Shown here in pieces: positions 37,550 through 49,569 of a stretch of DNA of 64,000 nt. The stretch comes from Sisyra terminalis. Taxonomy: Eukaryota; Arthropoda; Insecta; Neuroptera; Sisyridae. The stretch spans positions 1,116,001 to 1,180,000 of the forward strand of contig OY292274.1 in NCBI GenBank assembly GCA_958496175.1, written 5' to 3'. The position numbers and the translations under genes are program-made. The notes under the pieces are model-generated. The model saw only the letters and a list, made by a program, of their open reading frames with translations. It made no database searches and was not told the DNA's origin. Numbering within the stretch: position 1 is the first letter of the stretch; each line of letters opens with the position of its first letter.

Positions 37550-39050
37550 TGGCCCTATACCGATTAGCCGACAAAATTTTAAAGTGTGAATTTTCCGATT
37601 TTTTTTTTGCCAATCGATGGAAAATCGTTCGTAGAAGTTTGTGAAAGAAACCGTTTTGTTTGTGATAAAATAGTTTAGCGGCAATTAATTAATTAAGAAA
37701 AATTAATTAGTTAGTCATTGATATAGTAAAATGTTAAGAAAATAAAGTTTTAAGCAACATACAATAACAAAAATGCGGGAAAGTTTAGGAAACGGTTGGT
37801 TAAAACTAAAATTAAAAAAAAAAGTTAAAGAAAACTAAACAAAACATCCCCTCCCTTAGCAAAAAATGGAAAAAAAGGCAATTAAGAAATTAATTTTTTT
37901 CCTCAAATTATATTTTCCTAAAATTTTCCAAATTAACAAAAATCGAAACATAATTAAACACGCTTTTCTTCCAAATTTTTTCATCGTTTGTGAAAATTAA
38001 TTTTTCTCATAAAAAATTAGTGAAAATATAATTCCAAGGTAGAACATTAAGTGTTTTTTGAATTTCGAATAATATTTACCACACTTCCAAATTCAGCCAA
38101 CTTTTCTGAACTAGTAAAAATCAATTAAAATATTGAACAGGCTTTTCAGATATAAATTTTCATTGTTTGTGAAAATCAACTTTTCATACAAAAAATTTTT
38201 GAAATTATATATCCGAAGTAGAACATTGAGTGGTTTTTGAAATTCGGAAAATATTTTCTACACTTTCTGGTCCAACCAACTTTTCCAAACTAGTAAAAAT
38301 CAATACAATATTAAACAGGCTTTTTACACATAAAGTTTCATCGTTTGTGAAAATCAATTTTTCTCAGAAACAGTTTTTTATCTTAAAAAACATTGTGTTA
38401 TTTGAATTATTTATATTCAAAAATTGTTTGTGTGAAAAGTTGATTTTCACAAACAATGAAATTTATGTGTGAAAAGCCTGTTCAATATTGTATTGATTTA
38501 TTTTAGTTTGGAAAAGTTGGCTGAATCAGAAAGCGTGGAAAATATTTTCCGAATTTCAAAAAACAGTCAATATATACTTCCGATATATATTTTCCAATAA
38601 TTTTTGTGAGAAAAATTGAGTTTCACAAACGATGGAAAAATTTGGGAGAAAAGCGGGTTTAATTATGTTTCGATTTTTGTTATTTTGGAAATATATAATT
38701 TCGGACAAAAAATTAATTTCTTAATTGCCTTTTTTTTCCACTTTTTTTTTGAAGAGGGGGAGGTTCTGTTTAGTGTTCTTTAACTTTTTTTTTAGTTTTA
38801 GTTTTAACAACCGTTTCCTAAATTTTCCCGCATTTTTGTTATTGTATGTGGCTTAAAACTTTATTTTCTGAACATTTTACTATATCAATGACTCATTAAT
38901 TAATTTATTACCGTTAAACTATTTTGTTACAAACGAAACGGTTTCTCTCACAGACCTCTACGAACGACTTCCCATCGATTGGCAAAAACAATTTTTGGAA
39001 AACTCACACTTTATAATTTTGTTGGCTAATCGGTATAAGGTGAAAAAATG
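37550..39050. mobile_element. Foldback element, about 1.5 kb, with internal repeats
   Basis: Two long inverted arms meet near 38390. Outer marks are TATACCGATTAGCC at 37557 and its inverse GGCTAATCGGTATA at 39023; paired inner blocks include AATGCGGGAAARTTTAGGAA and ATCGAAACATAATTAAAC with their inverses. The left arm additionally holds two direct units of about 180 bp (starting near 37980 and 38160; CATYGTTTGTGAAAATYAA, then GTAGAACATT, then CTAGTAAAAATCAAT). The right arm has one inverted copy. No coding sequence. Layout resembles Foldback-type elements. Confidence 0.82.
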
Positions 39051-39265
39051 GTTCGGAGTTGTATTTAACAAAAAACCAAACTTAGAATAAATATACTTCT
39101 AGCCAATAATTGTTCGAAATTATTGGCGTTGTTCTCAAATTAAATCTTTATATCTAGTGGGTATCACAGAAAATGTCTAGATTCTAGGAGATATGCGCGG
39201 ATATAGATCGCGGAGAAAGAGAGAGACACCTGACGAGCATAATTGTTATATTTGGTTCTGAACTA

Positions 39266-39497
39266 TAGTATACTCTCACTAATCCGGCACTTCGATAGAT
39301 CGGTACGTCCAATAATTGGACACTTCACCCACGGCTGCCCCGCCCTTCTATACCTGTGCATACGTTTTATTCCCTCTATGAAATGCTTTATTTTATTCAT
39401 TACCTATGACTTTTTCACTACAATCCAGTAATCCGAACATTCCAATCATCCGGCACCCTTCGGTTTTTAATAGTGTCGAATTAGTGAGATTACACTG
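39266..39497. mobile_element. pogo/Tigger-like MITE (232 bp, TA-flanked)
   Basis: Inverted ends TAGTATACTCTCACTAATCC and CAGTGTAATCTCACTAATTC (reverse complement of the right end) each adjoin TA. Internal blocks read CCGGCAC and CGTCCAATAATTGGACA, as in pogo-type termini (CAGT...CTCACTAATCCGG). No coding capacity. Confidence 0.78.
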
Positions 39498-39554
39498 TAC
39501 TTGAGTACGAATGTTAACAAGGTGTAATCGGTGTAATCTATAAACTCAGGGTTA

Positions 39555-39690
39555 TTCCCGTGAATCAGACATGTCAGCGTGGATCAAAACCACTATGGCT
39601 AATTTATTCCTGAAAATTCAAGCAAAATCCACAACAAATACAATAAAATTGGCTCATGTTCCTTTTAGGGGCGTGCCTGATCCACAGGAA
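39555..39690. mobile_element. MITE family D, copy 1 (136 bp, TA-flanked)
   Basis: Ends TTCCCGTGAATCAGACATG and, inverted, TTCCTGTGGATCAGGCACG, each next to TA. The body (AATTCAAGCAAAATCCAC, AATACAATAAAATTGGCTCA) matches the right part of the element at 54882-55087 in inverse orientation. Confidence 0.72.
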
Positions 39691-39989
39691 TAGTCATTCG
39701 GATCAAATGTGCGTACTTAAGGATTTAACCGGAGTAAAAATTAAACAATAAGGAATAAGAAAAAAAGAAACCCTACATATAATAAAGTATTTATTGGACT
39801 AATAATTTAAATAAAAATAAAATAAAAAAAGTTAAGTAATAACACATAAAACTTTGACACTTAAAAAATAAAAAAGGTTATTTAGAATGATTCCAAATGC
39901 GCACACTTGCCTCGACTTGCGGGTAAGTGTACGCAATTGTTTGGGTAAATGTACGCTTTTGTTATTGTTATAATGCTTACGAATCGACT

Positions 39990-40260
39990 TATAAATATAA
40001 ACACATAAAATAAGTTGACTAAAAATTACAAAATTAAAGCCAAATTCAGCGTTTTCTAATGTGGTGACCTTTTTGTATGCTTCATTGAATAACCGAGCTA
40101 CATGGTATTGGATAATAGCTTTTATAGGGTACCCTGACATGAATTTATTGCATGCAACAGAGTATTTAGATTTTCGAAGACTGAAAAAAGCTCTACCAGT
40201 GGTTGCAGTTTGTGACTGCCATGTGGTGTCAATGTTAGTATACTTATGTTCTGCGCCCAA
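39990..40260 (-). pseudogene. pogo/Tigger-type transposase C-terminal relic
   Basis: The minus-strand translation contains FFSLRKSKYSVACNKFMSG, then PIKAIIQYHVARLFNEAYKK and TTLENAEFGF, like the region after the catalytic core of pogo/Tigger DDE transposases (FxxLKxxY..ECxKWM, PGRxIT.Y.VAxLF..AYxKA, NAxxGF). The catalytic DDE part is not present and downstream sequence is unrelated. GTAAGTGTACGC-type and GCGTATACTTAC-type inverted blocks at about 39926 and 40618 may mark the element ends. Confidence 0.55.
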
Positions 40261-40659
40261 ATTACCCGTGTATACTTACCCCAGACCGAGATTTTTAATA
40301 TATACTCATATAACTTGGCTCATACTACTTAATACTCATACCCTTAAATTATATGAAAAACAGAAAACTTGAATAATTTACTAACATGAAAAAAAAAGAA
40401 GATTTATCATGGTGAGGTATTCAGTACGATATGGGAATATTTGCTGTGATGACAAAAGCTATAGTTACAGTGCCGAGTTCTAATAATTATTGTTTAAAAA
40501 GAAAATCAATAATACCATGTTGCGATCTTGTAGATAAATTAGCTCCTCGTCACCGTACCTTTCAGTCAACTACACATTATACGACTTATCCCTCCAATCT
40601 TTTGGGATAAACGGGATGCGTATACTTACCCCCTGCGCACGGTTACCTCGAATGACTCT

Positions 40660-42372
40660 ACCGACTCATGTACTAAATTTAAAAAAAAATAATACATTTT
40701 TTGCATTACAGCGTTAATTTATGATCGCGACGCAAATTTTTAAAAATAACTGGGCTAATTCTTCCGGTGTTGTCAGATTTATAGTTTTATCTCTAAATAA
40801 AAATAAGAATGCTTACTGTCCTGTGTATTTAATCGTGAACTGGACAACTACAAGTTAATTAAAAATCGTTGAGAGTAAGAAAAGAAATATTCAATTTTGT
40901 TGTTATGCTCAAATTAGATCAAATCATTGATATTGATTAGCTAATACATAATATGTTATTATATCCATTTCATCGATATGCTCATTAAGGACATATTTGT
41001 TAAATTTAATGAACCTTTTTAATGAGTTTAGTCAAGTTTTTCTTTTTTTAATTATCATTTTTTTCAAATAAGTCATTATTCGTCATGAGTCCCTTTCCTT
41101 CATTTTCTAAAATGAAGAAAAATCTTTCGAAAATTGTTTCTTATCTATCAGATCTTTGCGATAACAAATTAAAACATTGTTGTTGAATTTAAAATTTTCG
41201 CTTCATTTTTTTTGTTAACTAATAATTAGATTTTAGCTCATTTAGAATTTGTTCAGGAAAAATGCAATACCTATTTATGTTTTCCCTAGTTTCCAGAAAA
41301 TTTGTCCCAAACCAATAATTTGATTGGTAGTATTTCTTTTATTTGAATAATGCTTTTGTAATCAATCGTTTGGACAATTTCAAAGTTTAGAAATTGGTTA
41401 AAATAAAGTACTTCCGTTATGATGATGGGCAATTGCGTCCATTGTTCCCCTCGGTATCTGCGCCTATCTTTCCTATTATAATAATTATTGTTTAAATAAA
41501 AAAATTCCAATTTTATCTTTATTTACTCTTAAGTTTTAAGAACTAAGAATTTTTGAGTTGTTTTAAATGTTCTTCGTCCTCTTCTCCACTGCCTAAATTT
41601 GTAGACATCGATGTATTGTTATTTAAATTTGGGAAGAAAATAGGTAGTACTTTTAAATATAAATTAAGTATTTGTAATTTTATTTGGCGCGAAAAACCTC
41701 AAGGGGTTTAATTTTGAACTCTTTTTTCTAATTAGTTAAAAGCTTCAAAAATCATAAAAAATTGAAATAATAACTGTAGCATTATATATAGCATAATATG
41801 TATAAGACGAAGAAATAAACATAAATATATTCACTTATGAAATAAAATCAAATATACCAAATTCCAAATGATAAATAAAATGATAAATATACCAAATGAA
41901 ATCAAATATATATTACAGTTTTTTGGTCATAATCACAATAATTACAACGTCCTAAAATCATATCAGTACAATAGTAATTATATATTTTATTTGTCCATTT
42001 ATATCTATGTATTGAAACCCTTTTTTAATTCAAATATAGAAAAATATAATGTCATATAATGTCTCAATCGACTTTTATTTCACTATTTTAAATATTACAC
42101 TAAATAACTTCAGGAAAATATCTTTATTTTTCATTAAGCTATTATTCTAGTATAATACTATGGTGATTAAATCTTTCATGCCTACTATAAAACATTGTAT
42201 ATATTAGCGAGTGTTATACGGGCGTTTTAACTCCCGTGGTCAAGGCCAACCTACTAGAAATGCATTGGAAATTTGAAGGCATTATTTTTCATAAAGCCCT
42301 CAAATTTTTATTTTGCTAAGAAGGCTTGACTCCAATATGAATTCAATTCGTTCAATTCCATGTAAACTTGTA
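40660..42372. other. AT-rich intergenic DNA, nothing recognised
   Basis: No conserved frame or clear repeat was found in this stretch. Confidence 0.45.
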
Positions 42373-43194
42373 GTCTAAGAGCCAGTGGCTGGCTATCTGT
42401 ATGTAATTGATCAGACTTAGATTTTTGTACAGGGGGTCACCATAACCGAACATACATGAATTCGTGAGTCACTAAGTCCAGCGTGGCGGGCGTAGGTGTT
42501 GCGCAGGTACCTCAGGTGTTAAAAATTAATTAATTTTAAAAGTATTTGACCACGGCTACCGTTTGGAAATTTAAAATTATATTATTGTTATTATTATTGA
42601 AAAATAACCATGGCAGACCATTATCGCGAGGTTAACGTAGTGGCAGACAATTTTAAAGATACCAAAAAATATGACATTTTGAAATTTAATTGTTAGATGC
42701 GCGACTCTATTAGTTAGATAAGGATGCTGAATAAAAGCAGCATGCGTTTTTTGAGCCATTGCGTAAACTCCGATAAATGTGGCTCTCAACCAACGATGTA
42801 AGGTCGATTCTATTTTATAAGGAGAGTCGTTCTTATCTAGCATCTTTATCTAACTAATAGAGTCGCGCATCTGAACAATTAAATCTCAAGATGATAAATT
42901 TTTTGGTATCTTTAAAATTGTCTGCCACTACGTTAACCGCGCGATAATGGTCAGTCATGGTTATTTTTCAATAATAATAATAATAATATATTTTAAATTT
43001 CCAAACGGTAGCCGTGGTCAAATACTTTTAAAATTAGTCAATTTTTAACACCTGAGGTACCTGCGCAACACCTACGCCCGCCACGCTGGACTTAGTGACT
43101 CACGAATTCATGTATGTTCGGTTATGGTGACCCCCTGTACAAAAATCCAAGTCTGGTCAATTACATACAGGTAGCCAGCCACTGGCTCTTAGAC
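42373..43194. mobile_element. 822-bp element with 356-bp inverted arms (TA-flanked)
   Basis: Arms at 42373-42728 and 42839-43194 are the same length, 356 bp, and closely complementary along their whole extent, from GTCTAAGAGCCAGTGGCTGG to TAGTTAGATAARGATGCT. They enclose a 110-bp unique loop. TA dinucleotides adjoin both ends (42371-42372 and 43195-43196). The arms carry GC-rich blocks such as CCAGCGTGGCGGGCGTAGGT, unlike the AT-rich surroundings. No transposase is encoded. Confidence 0.88.
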
Positions 43195-43305
43195 TATTGA
43201 ACTTCATATTATTTACAGATTTGAATACATTTTGCGAATTTAGAATTGAGATTCATGTTTTTTTCTTAAGATTTAAATGAAAAATAAAAGTTTGTGTGCA
43301 CTTCA

Positions 43306-43403
43306 GGCGTTATTAGGTGATAATGCCCATCAGGCGACAAACATCCCTCGGGCCTCGGGTTGCATTATCTCGCTCTTCGGGCATTATCACCTTGATAACG
43401 GCC
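43306..43403. repeat. 98-bp hairpin ending in GGTGATAATGCCC
   Basis: GGCGTTATTAGGTGATAATG at the left and CATTATCACCTTGATAACGG at the right are inverted matches around a loop with CCCTCGGGCCTCGGG. Compact and GC-rich relative to its setting; probably a small MITE or the remains of one. Confidence 0.65.
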
Positions 43404-43584
43404 TTGGTACATAAATAACTATTCAAATTCATTTTAATTCTTATAATAATAATAGGCAAACGTATTTCGGCAAAGGTAGACCAATATTGTTAACACATAG
43501 GTGTAAGTGAACTACCATCTTTGTTTCAAATTTGAGCTTAAAGATTAGTGCTATGGTTTCAACAGTCATTTTGATTTCATTCAA

Positions 43585-44716
43585 TCAATTGCCAATTTTT
43601 ACCATTTGTCAGTTGTGTGGTGAATATTTTTCATCGGGTGGTGAATATTTTACGGAAATTACTACATAGTTGTGTATTAATATGAGTATTGTTTAGATTG
43701 TAATTCGAAAATATTTCAACGATATCTATCTTCTCCATGTTCTAAAGGTTTTAACCGTTCTGATTGGTTTTAACTGTTCGCTAGCTATAACTTCGAACTT
43801 GATTCGGGATTGTTCGGTATGATTGAGTCCTCTCCCCTCGAGTCCCCTGATAAATGAAAAACATATACCAAAATATGCGAGTGCTGACTTAACTTCGATG
43901 CGATAGAGTGTTTTAGTCATCCTACTACTATGCATACCCATTGAACCATTCTTTCTCGCTAACCGTTGGCGAGCAACTTCATACTGTTACTTTAAAGCAC
44001 GCTTTTTTTTTAACAATTCACGCTCATTAAAATTGTTTTCAAAACGCCGGTATTCTTTATCACTTCAAAAAATATTAAAAATAGTTTCACAAATTCTCCC
44101 ACTTTAGCAGGTTAAATCCCGAAATTCTAAGTAAAAAATGAAACCATTTTAAGAGCCTTCTGTTAAGAACCTCGAAAGATAACGTTAACAGAAAATATTT
44201 CGGTTTTTTCGTTACACGGACAGTTATTTCATTAAAAAATACATTCATACATACTTATCAAACTTCAACAAATAGGGCCCACAAGTAGGCCCAGTTGCCA
44301 ATTTTTACCATTTGTCAGTTTATATTTAGTTCAATGATCCTCTCTATGTTCAAAAGGTTCTAACCATTTTAAAGAAGAAATACATACACTGTCAAGGGTA
44401 TATGGCAGTGTATGTATTTCTTGACTGTTTGCTAGTTATAACTTCGTATCTGATTCGGGATTGTTCGGGATGATCACCCGTTCTTCCCTTTCCGATAAAC
44501 GGAATACATATGCGAGTGCTGGTGTTACTTGATCAATGCGATAGAGGGTTTTAGTCGTCTTGCTACTATGCATATTGCTTCCAAAAATCGGCCAGATTTC
44601 GCCCGCTTGAACCGTTTTTTCTCGCTAACCATTTGCGAGAAACTTCATATTGTTACTTTAAAGCGTTATTTTTTTTAACAATTCACTGTCATTATTTTTT
44701 TTTTTTCAAAACGCTG
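43585..44716. repeat. Direct duplication of about 430-470 bp, two copies
   Basis: Copy 1 (43585-44055) and copy 2 (44288-44716) share ordered blocks: GCCAATTTTTACCATTTGTC, GATTCGGGATTGTTCGG, ATGCGAGTGCTG, GCGATAGAG, GCTACTATGCATA or close, TTTCTCGCTAACC and TTCATAYTGTTACTTTAAAG. Period is about 700 bp. Copy 2 contains an extra 48-bp perfect-arm hairpin (AAGAAATACATACACTG and inverse, 44374-44421). Not coding in any consistent frame. Confidence 0.75.
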
Positions 44717-47700
44717 GTTAAGAAGTACCTATAACTTCTGAAACAGCGTTTTAATCTGTAAGCTTAAAAGCATGGAATGAACTGGAATCAATTGAAATAC
44801 GGAAAATTAAATTTTTGGCTCTTCTGAAGAAAAAGCTGCAGTTTCACGGGTTTCTTTTGTTGTTTTTGTTATAAAAAAATAGAAATATTCGGAATTTTCA
44901 ATGATTTTACTTTATTCCGTGCTTCTACATGACATGATGATGTCTATCATATGAATTGGAAGTCAGTCGGTCAAACCGTTCTCGAGATATGGTGGAGACA
45001 AGTTTGAAAAACACAGTTGAAAAAAAACGCGTTTAATGTATCAAGTACGGTTAAAGTTATAACGACTTCTATATCTTTGTAACGAATGTATCTTTATAAC
45101 AATATCAAATTTTAAAAAAATACTTTACGAACGTATTCTAGACATTTAAGGATAACAATTTATGCAAAAAAAACATCGATTTTATAAAACAATCGCACGG
45201 GTGAAGCACCTTAAAATGGCACAATTTATTAATTTAGTTTTTTAAGAGGCTTAATGCTTATCAAAAAAATTATATTTTTGAAAAATACACTAGATACAAA
45301 ATAGTATTATTATTTCGTATTAACTCAAAAATAGTAATTTATTTCTTTGTATAAGTTTCTTTTTATTTTGTATTTCTCTTGGTGTGATTTTGAGTCTATG
45401 GCATAGCACCCGCAGGTATTCGATTTTTTAAGAATAGGTGTTAGCAATTTTAACGGGAATTTCAAAGCTTAATTGGTTTTGTTGTGAGTTCGAAATTCTC
45501 TTCTGGACTTTCCGAGTAGATTGATCGCAAAAGAATTTGATTTAGAAATGGTTTTGACTATTAGAAAAAAGACACCCATGGGCGATTTTCTAATTGTAGT
45601 GATACTTAGAAGGATGTCTGTGGTCTCAGTTACAATTAAAGTGAAATTTAATGATCAAATTCGTGACATTCGAATCATTTCGAGATTAATGAAATTGGTA
45701 TCTTTGTAAAGATTGAATCAATAGAAATCTTCGATTAAATCTAAATGAGTATGGCTAGGTCTAAGCCGATTTTCTTCTATATATATATGATTCATTATTT
45801 TTTATGTTATAAATAAATTCAATGACACAAGTTGAACATGGATGACTAAGAATTTCCAAGCGAAAAAACATAATCGCCAATTGCCTCTCTCGATTTTCAA
45901 TCGGCAGTTGTTACCTTCAGCAAATTCAAATCTCATTTTTCTTTCCACTGGTACATATGATAAAGTTCAAAAGAACACGATTTTTAACATCTCGTATTTA
46001 CTTTTGTATACTTAACACTATTTTAAGATGCTGACGCATCAAATTTTTAACTATTTCTCTTGTTATGTAGGTGATTGGTTTCATATTTTAATATTTTTAT
46101 TTAAATATTCCATTAGAGGAAAAAAATGCGCTCCGGCTAAATTGCCAAACCAAATGTATTGTTTTATTCTCGCTATTTTTATTATGCAATCTGATTTTTT
46201 CCTCATAAAAAAAGCATTGCATTTTTTTTTTTTTGATTGCGATTAAATTTTTTTATTTATACACAAGTTATATTAGTTATATTACTAAGAATGAGACAAA
46301 GAAATGTTAACAAGCTAAAAAAGCGACTTTCAAATTCTCGATGGAAAAAGAGGTATTTAGGACATTCGTTTTGTTTTCTTATTGCCATCTGTTTATGGAG
46401 TATTTCTTTTGAATTACTTAAAAATATTTTTTTTCAAATCTCATATCGATTAGTGTTTCCATAGATACAACATCCCTTATATCGAACCCTCTTATGGTTT
46501 ATTTTTATACTCTATTCGTTAAAGTTTTAACAAGATAACGCTCGACTCGTTCATCATGGCATTAGGAAACTTTTTCCGGCGTAAAAGAGACAAATTTTTT
46601 TTATTGTCTTTTCTTGATGGTATGTTAGAATTTTTGTCAACTTTATAACCGTTGTTTAACGGTTATTGTAGTCGTTATATTAATTAAAATTCAACTCGCG
46701 TTGTTCACGTTCAGATGGAAGTTCTCTCACTTTTCTCGAATACAAATTTAAAAAAAAGAACTACTTCCATCTAGCAGAGTAATAATGAACTTATATCTTA
46801 TTCCCTCAGTTGAATTAAATTTAATATAGATAGCGCTCGCTGCAATTTCTTATAATTTTGTAATTAACTAGTTGAAATAAACTATTTTCAAACTTCTCTT
46901 CAATTTTAGTAAAAAATTATATCATTTTTCGATATTAAATCGATTAAATCTATGTCTTTTAGTCATTTTTTATTGACTCGTTATTGATTTTATTACGTAA
47001 AGTTATTTTTTGCAAATTAGGCGAAACCTTTTAGCTTAATGGGAAAAAAAAATGCTTGTACAGAGATGATACATCAGATTAAACTTGATCAACCCTTTCA
47101 GTTGAATGATAAAAATCTTAAATACTTAGAACAAACAATTAAGTAATATTGAAGGGTTTTGTTTTATTAATGAAAAATTCTTATAAGTAAGTGTCAAATT
47201 GATTATTTTTAATTGTTTAATTGTTTAAAAAATATATTTAGAACTAAAAAATTTGTATAAAATTGTGTATTAAAAATAAATTACTTAGTGGCATTCTAAA
47301 GTCTTAACGAAACGTTATGCTATGCTACAGTATTGCTTATTTTTTGAAAAAACCCATATTTTTGCAAATTTAATAAGAAGTCTAACTTGTACATTAAAAT
47401 AGCCTTTCTTAGCCTTTTTTAATGGTGAATGCTAGGACGAGTTAACGATGGTCATCAGTCATCAAAGACCCTTTGAAGTTTTTTTTACCACTTGCCCTTT
47501 TGTAATTTTGACTACTATAATTTTATTTAACTTTCATCGTGGATTCTAGGCTGGAAATGACTTCATTAAGGTGTTTTGTTTTTAGAGATTATTTCGATTA
47601 TTTATTGTCGCTTTATAACCGATACCCTGACTTCGTCAGAGTGGCATAAAAGCTTCAACAATGTTTTAATTAATTTTACTGACCGTTGACAAAAACATAT

Positions 47701-47867
47701 CTTAATTATATAAATAATTTATATACTTATAAAAAAAAATTCATACCTTAAAAATTTATTTGATATCGATGTCTTTCAAAATATACGTTTTTGTATATAT
47801 GAATATTTCGCATATATTTGATTTAATTGGAAGTTACAGTATTACCAGAAATAGTCCTAACAAAACT
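44717..47867. other. AT-rich intergenic DNA, nothing recognised
   Basis: Short open frames occur at 45521-45709 and 46028-46464 but contain no recognisable domain, start context or splice structure. A fragment at about 47605-47630 (GTCGCTTTATAACCGATACC) slightly resembles the SINE body. Confidence 0.4.
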
Positions 47868-47875
47868 AATATAAT

Positions 47876-48521
47876 TAGTGTCCAACCGAACTTTTGGTTT
47901 CAGCTAAAAATCGAGTTACAGCTTAGTTTAGGTTTCGGCTGTCGTCATGCCGAAAATACGACCAAAATTGAATTCGTGAGATAAAAATGTAAAAAAATGT
48001 TTTTCACTTATTATTTGGTTCTTCAATTATGAATATTGAAAACTGTCAGTTCATTAAAATTTTGTTTAATACTATCGTTAATATTTTTTCCAGTTCGAAA
48101 GAAAACTGATCAAAGTTTAGAAGAAATTATTATGTTTTTAAGATATAAGAAAGAGTACTTTCTATTTTATGTACCTTAACATATTAGGTAAAAAGTAATT
48201 TTATTTAGTAACTTTTTTTATTGATATATATTATTTATAACTAATATTTTAAAGAAATATTAGATGCATTTCTTTCAAATCAATCCCTTATTTCAGCATA
48301 AATAATTTGTTTGAAATAAGTAATGATAATAATATGTTATGTTAATGATTAGATCAAATATTAGGAACTAAATGTTTAATGTATACCTATAGAATTTAAA
48401 AGTAAAGATTGGCTAATTATTATTAACTATTTTTTTCTATGAAAACATGACCGTATATGAAAGTTTCGGCCGAAATTCGGTTTTGGTTTCGGTCGTAAAA
48501 ACTAATTTCAGTCGGACACTA
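47876..48521. mobile_element. hAT-type MITE family C, intact copy (646 bp)
   Basis: Ends TAGTGTCCAACCGAAC and, inverted, TAGTGTCCGACTGAAA. Both flanks carry AATATAAT (47868-47875 and 48522-48529), a perfect 8-bp duplication. Inner end regions repeat GGTTTCGG / CCGAAACC. A second copy, inverted and interrupted, is at 52796-54281. No coding sequence. Confidence 0.9.
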
Positions 48522-48568
48522 AATATAATATTGAATCAAATATAACAAACTAATGGAAATAATTTGTC

Positions 48569-48949
48569 GGTATTAGTTTGGATCAGGAACGTCGAAATTT
48601 TCAGAACTGAAGCGAACTATTTCGAATGGTTTCGATATTATTCCTGTACTAATTGTTCACTCGAATGCAATTTGTACGTAAACTTTGACATATGCCAAAA
48701 ATATTTTCGTAAAGTCGAGAATGCAACGTTGCCAGATTGTGGGTGTGCTAAAATGGACATGAGCCGAAAATTTAATTTTACATATTACAATACAAATACA
48801 TATTTGAAAATAACCGTCGCTTCTTCATTTCTGGCATATGTCAAAGTTTACGTACAAATTGCATTCGAGTGAACAATACGTACAGGAATAATTACGAAAC
48901 CATTCGAAACAGTTCTTAAATTTCGACGTTCCTGATCCAAGCTTATACC
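48569..48949. mobile_element. 381-bp long-arm hairpin MITE with a family A half element inside
   Basis: Arms of about 120 bp run from GGTATTAGTTTGGATCAGGA (left) to TGACATATGCCA, with inverse TGGCATATGTCA to TCCTGATCCAAGCTTATACC (right). The same octamer AATTTGTC flanks both ends (48561-48568 and 48950-48957). The centre holds the right half of MITE A (GCAACGTTGCCAGATTGTGG ... GGACATGAGCC, about 48708-48767). Confidence 0.87.
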
Positions 48950-49177
48950 AATTTGTCAATATTAGTTTTTATTTAACTACTACATACTGACCAATACTGG
49001 CATTCTAAAATTCATTTACCTGAAATATTAAGAGTTAGGTTTCCATAACAAAGCAAAGAATTTTCCATAACAAAGCAAATATAGTACATATCAGTACATA
49101 TTATACATATCGTTTGGATTATTGAAAAAGTTAACCAAAAAATAGACTAATATTTTTAGTCTTTGATAATGCCGGCC

Positions 49178-49438
49178 CTAGGGCGGATTTAGGAGAGGGC
49201 ATGTGCCCCCCAGGGTATTTTTGTGTACTGTGGAGATTCCATAGCAGTACATACTTAGAAGCAAATCAAATTATTAAAGTTGTGAAAATATATGAATAAA
49301 ATAACAGAAAGAAAATTAGTGTAACTCTTGTCTATTTCTGGCTGGAATTGCGATTATTTTTTCGTGATTCCTTTCACGCTCTTGCAAATGAAAGATTATA
49401 TTGTCCCCCCCCCAGAAAAAATCCTGAATCCGCCCTTG
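49178..49438. mobile_element. MITE family B, copy 3 (inverted)
   Basis: Reverse-orientation relative of 6220-6454, from CTAGGGCGGATTTAGG to CCTGAATCCGCCCTTG, including TATTTTTGTGTACTGTGGAG and a run of C. Flanking octamers match at only 5 of 8 positions, so the duplication is decayed or the boundary is off. Confidence 0.78.
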
Positions 49439-49569
49439 CACAGGCCTGCGATGGCAAAATTATCTTAAATATAATAACATATTTTTATTGTAATTTTTGC
49501 CCTGATTATGGGGAAAACAATGAAAAAAGTTCATCACCATACGGTTTTGATACAAATTACAATTGGAAA

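Noticed and set aside
37978..38345. A CRISPR-like array of regularly spaced repeats
   Set aside because: There are only two to three diverged units, in a clearly eukaryotic genome, and they belong to the arms of a foldback element.
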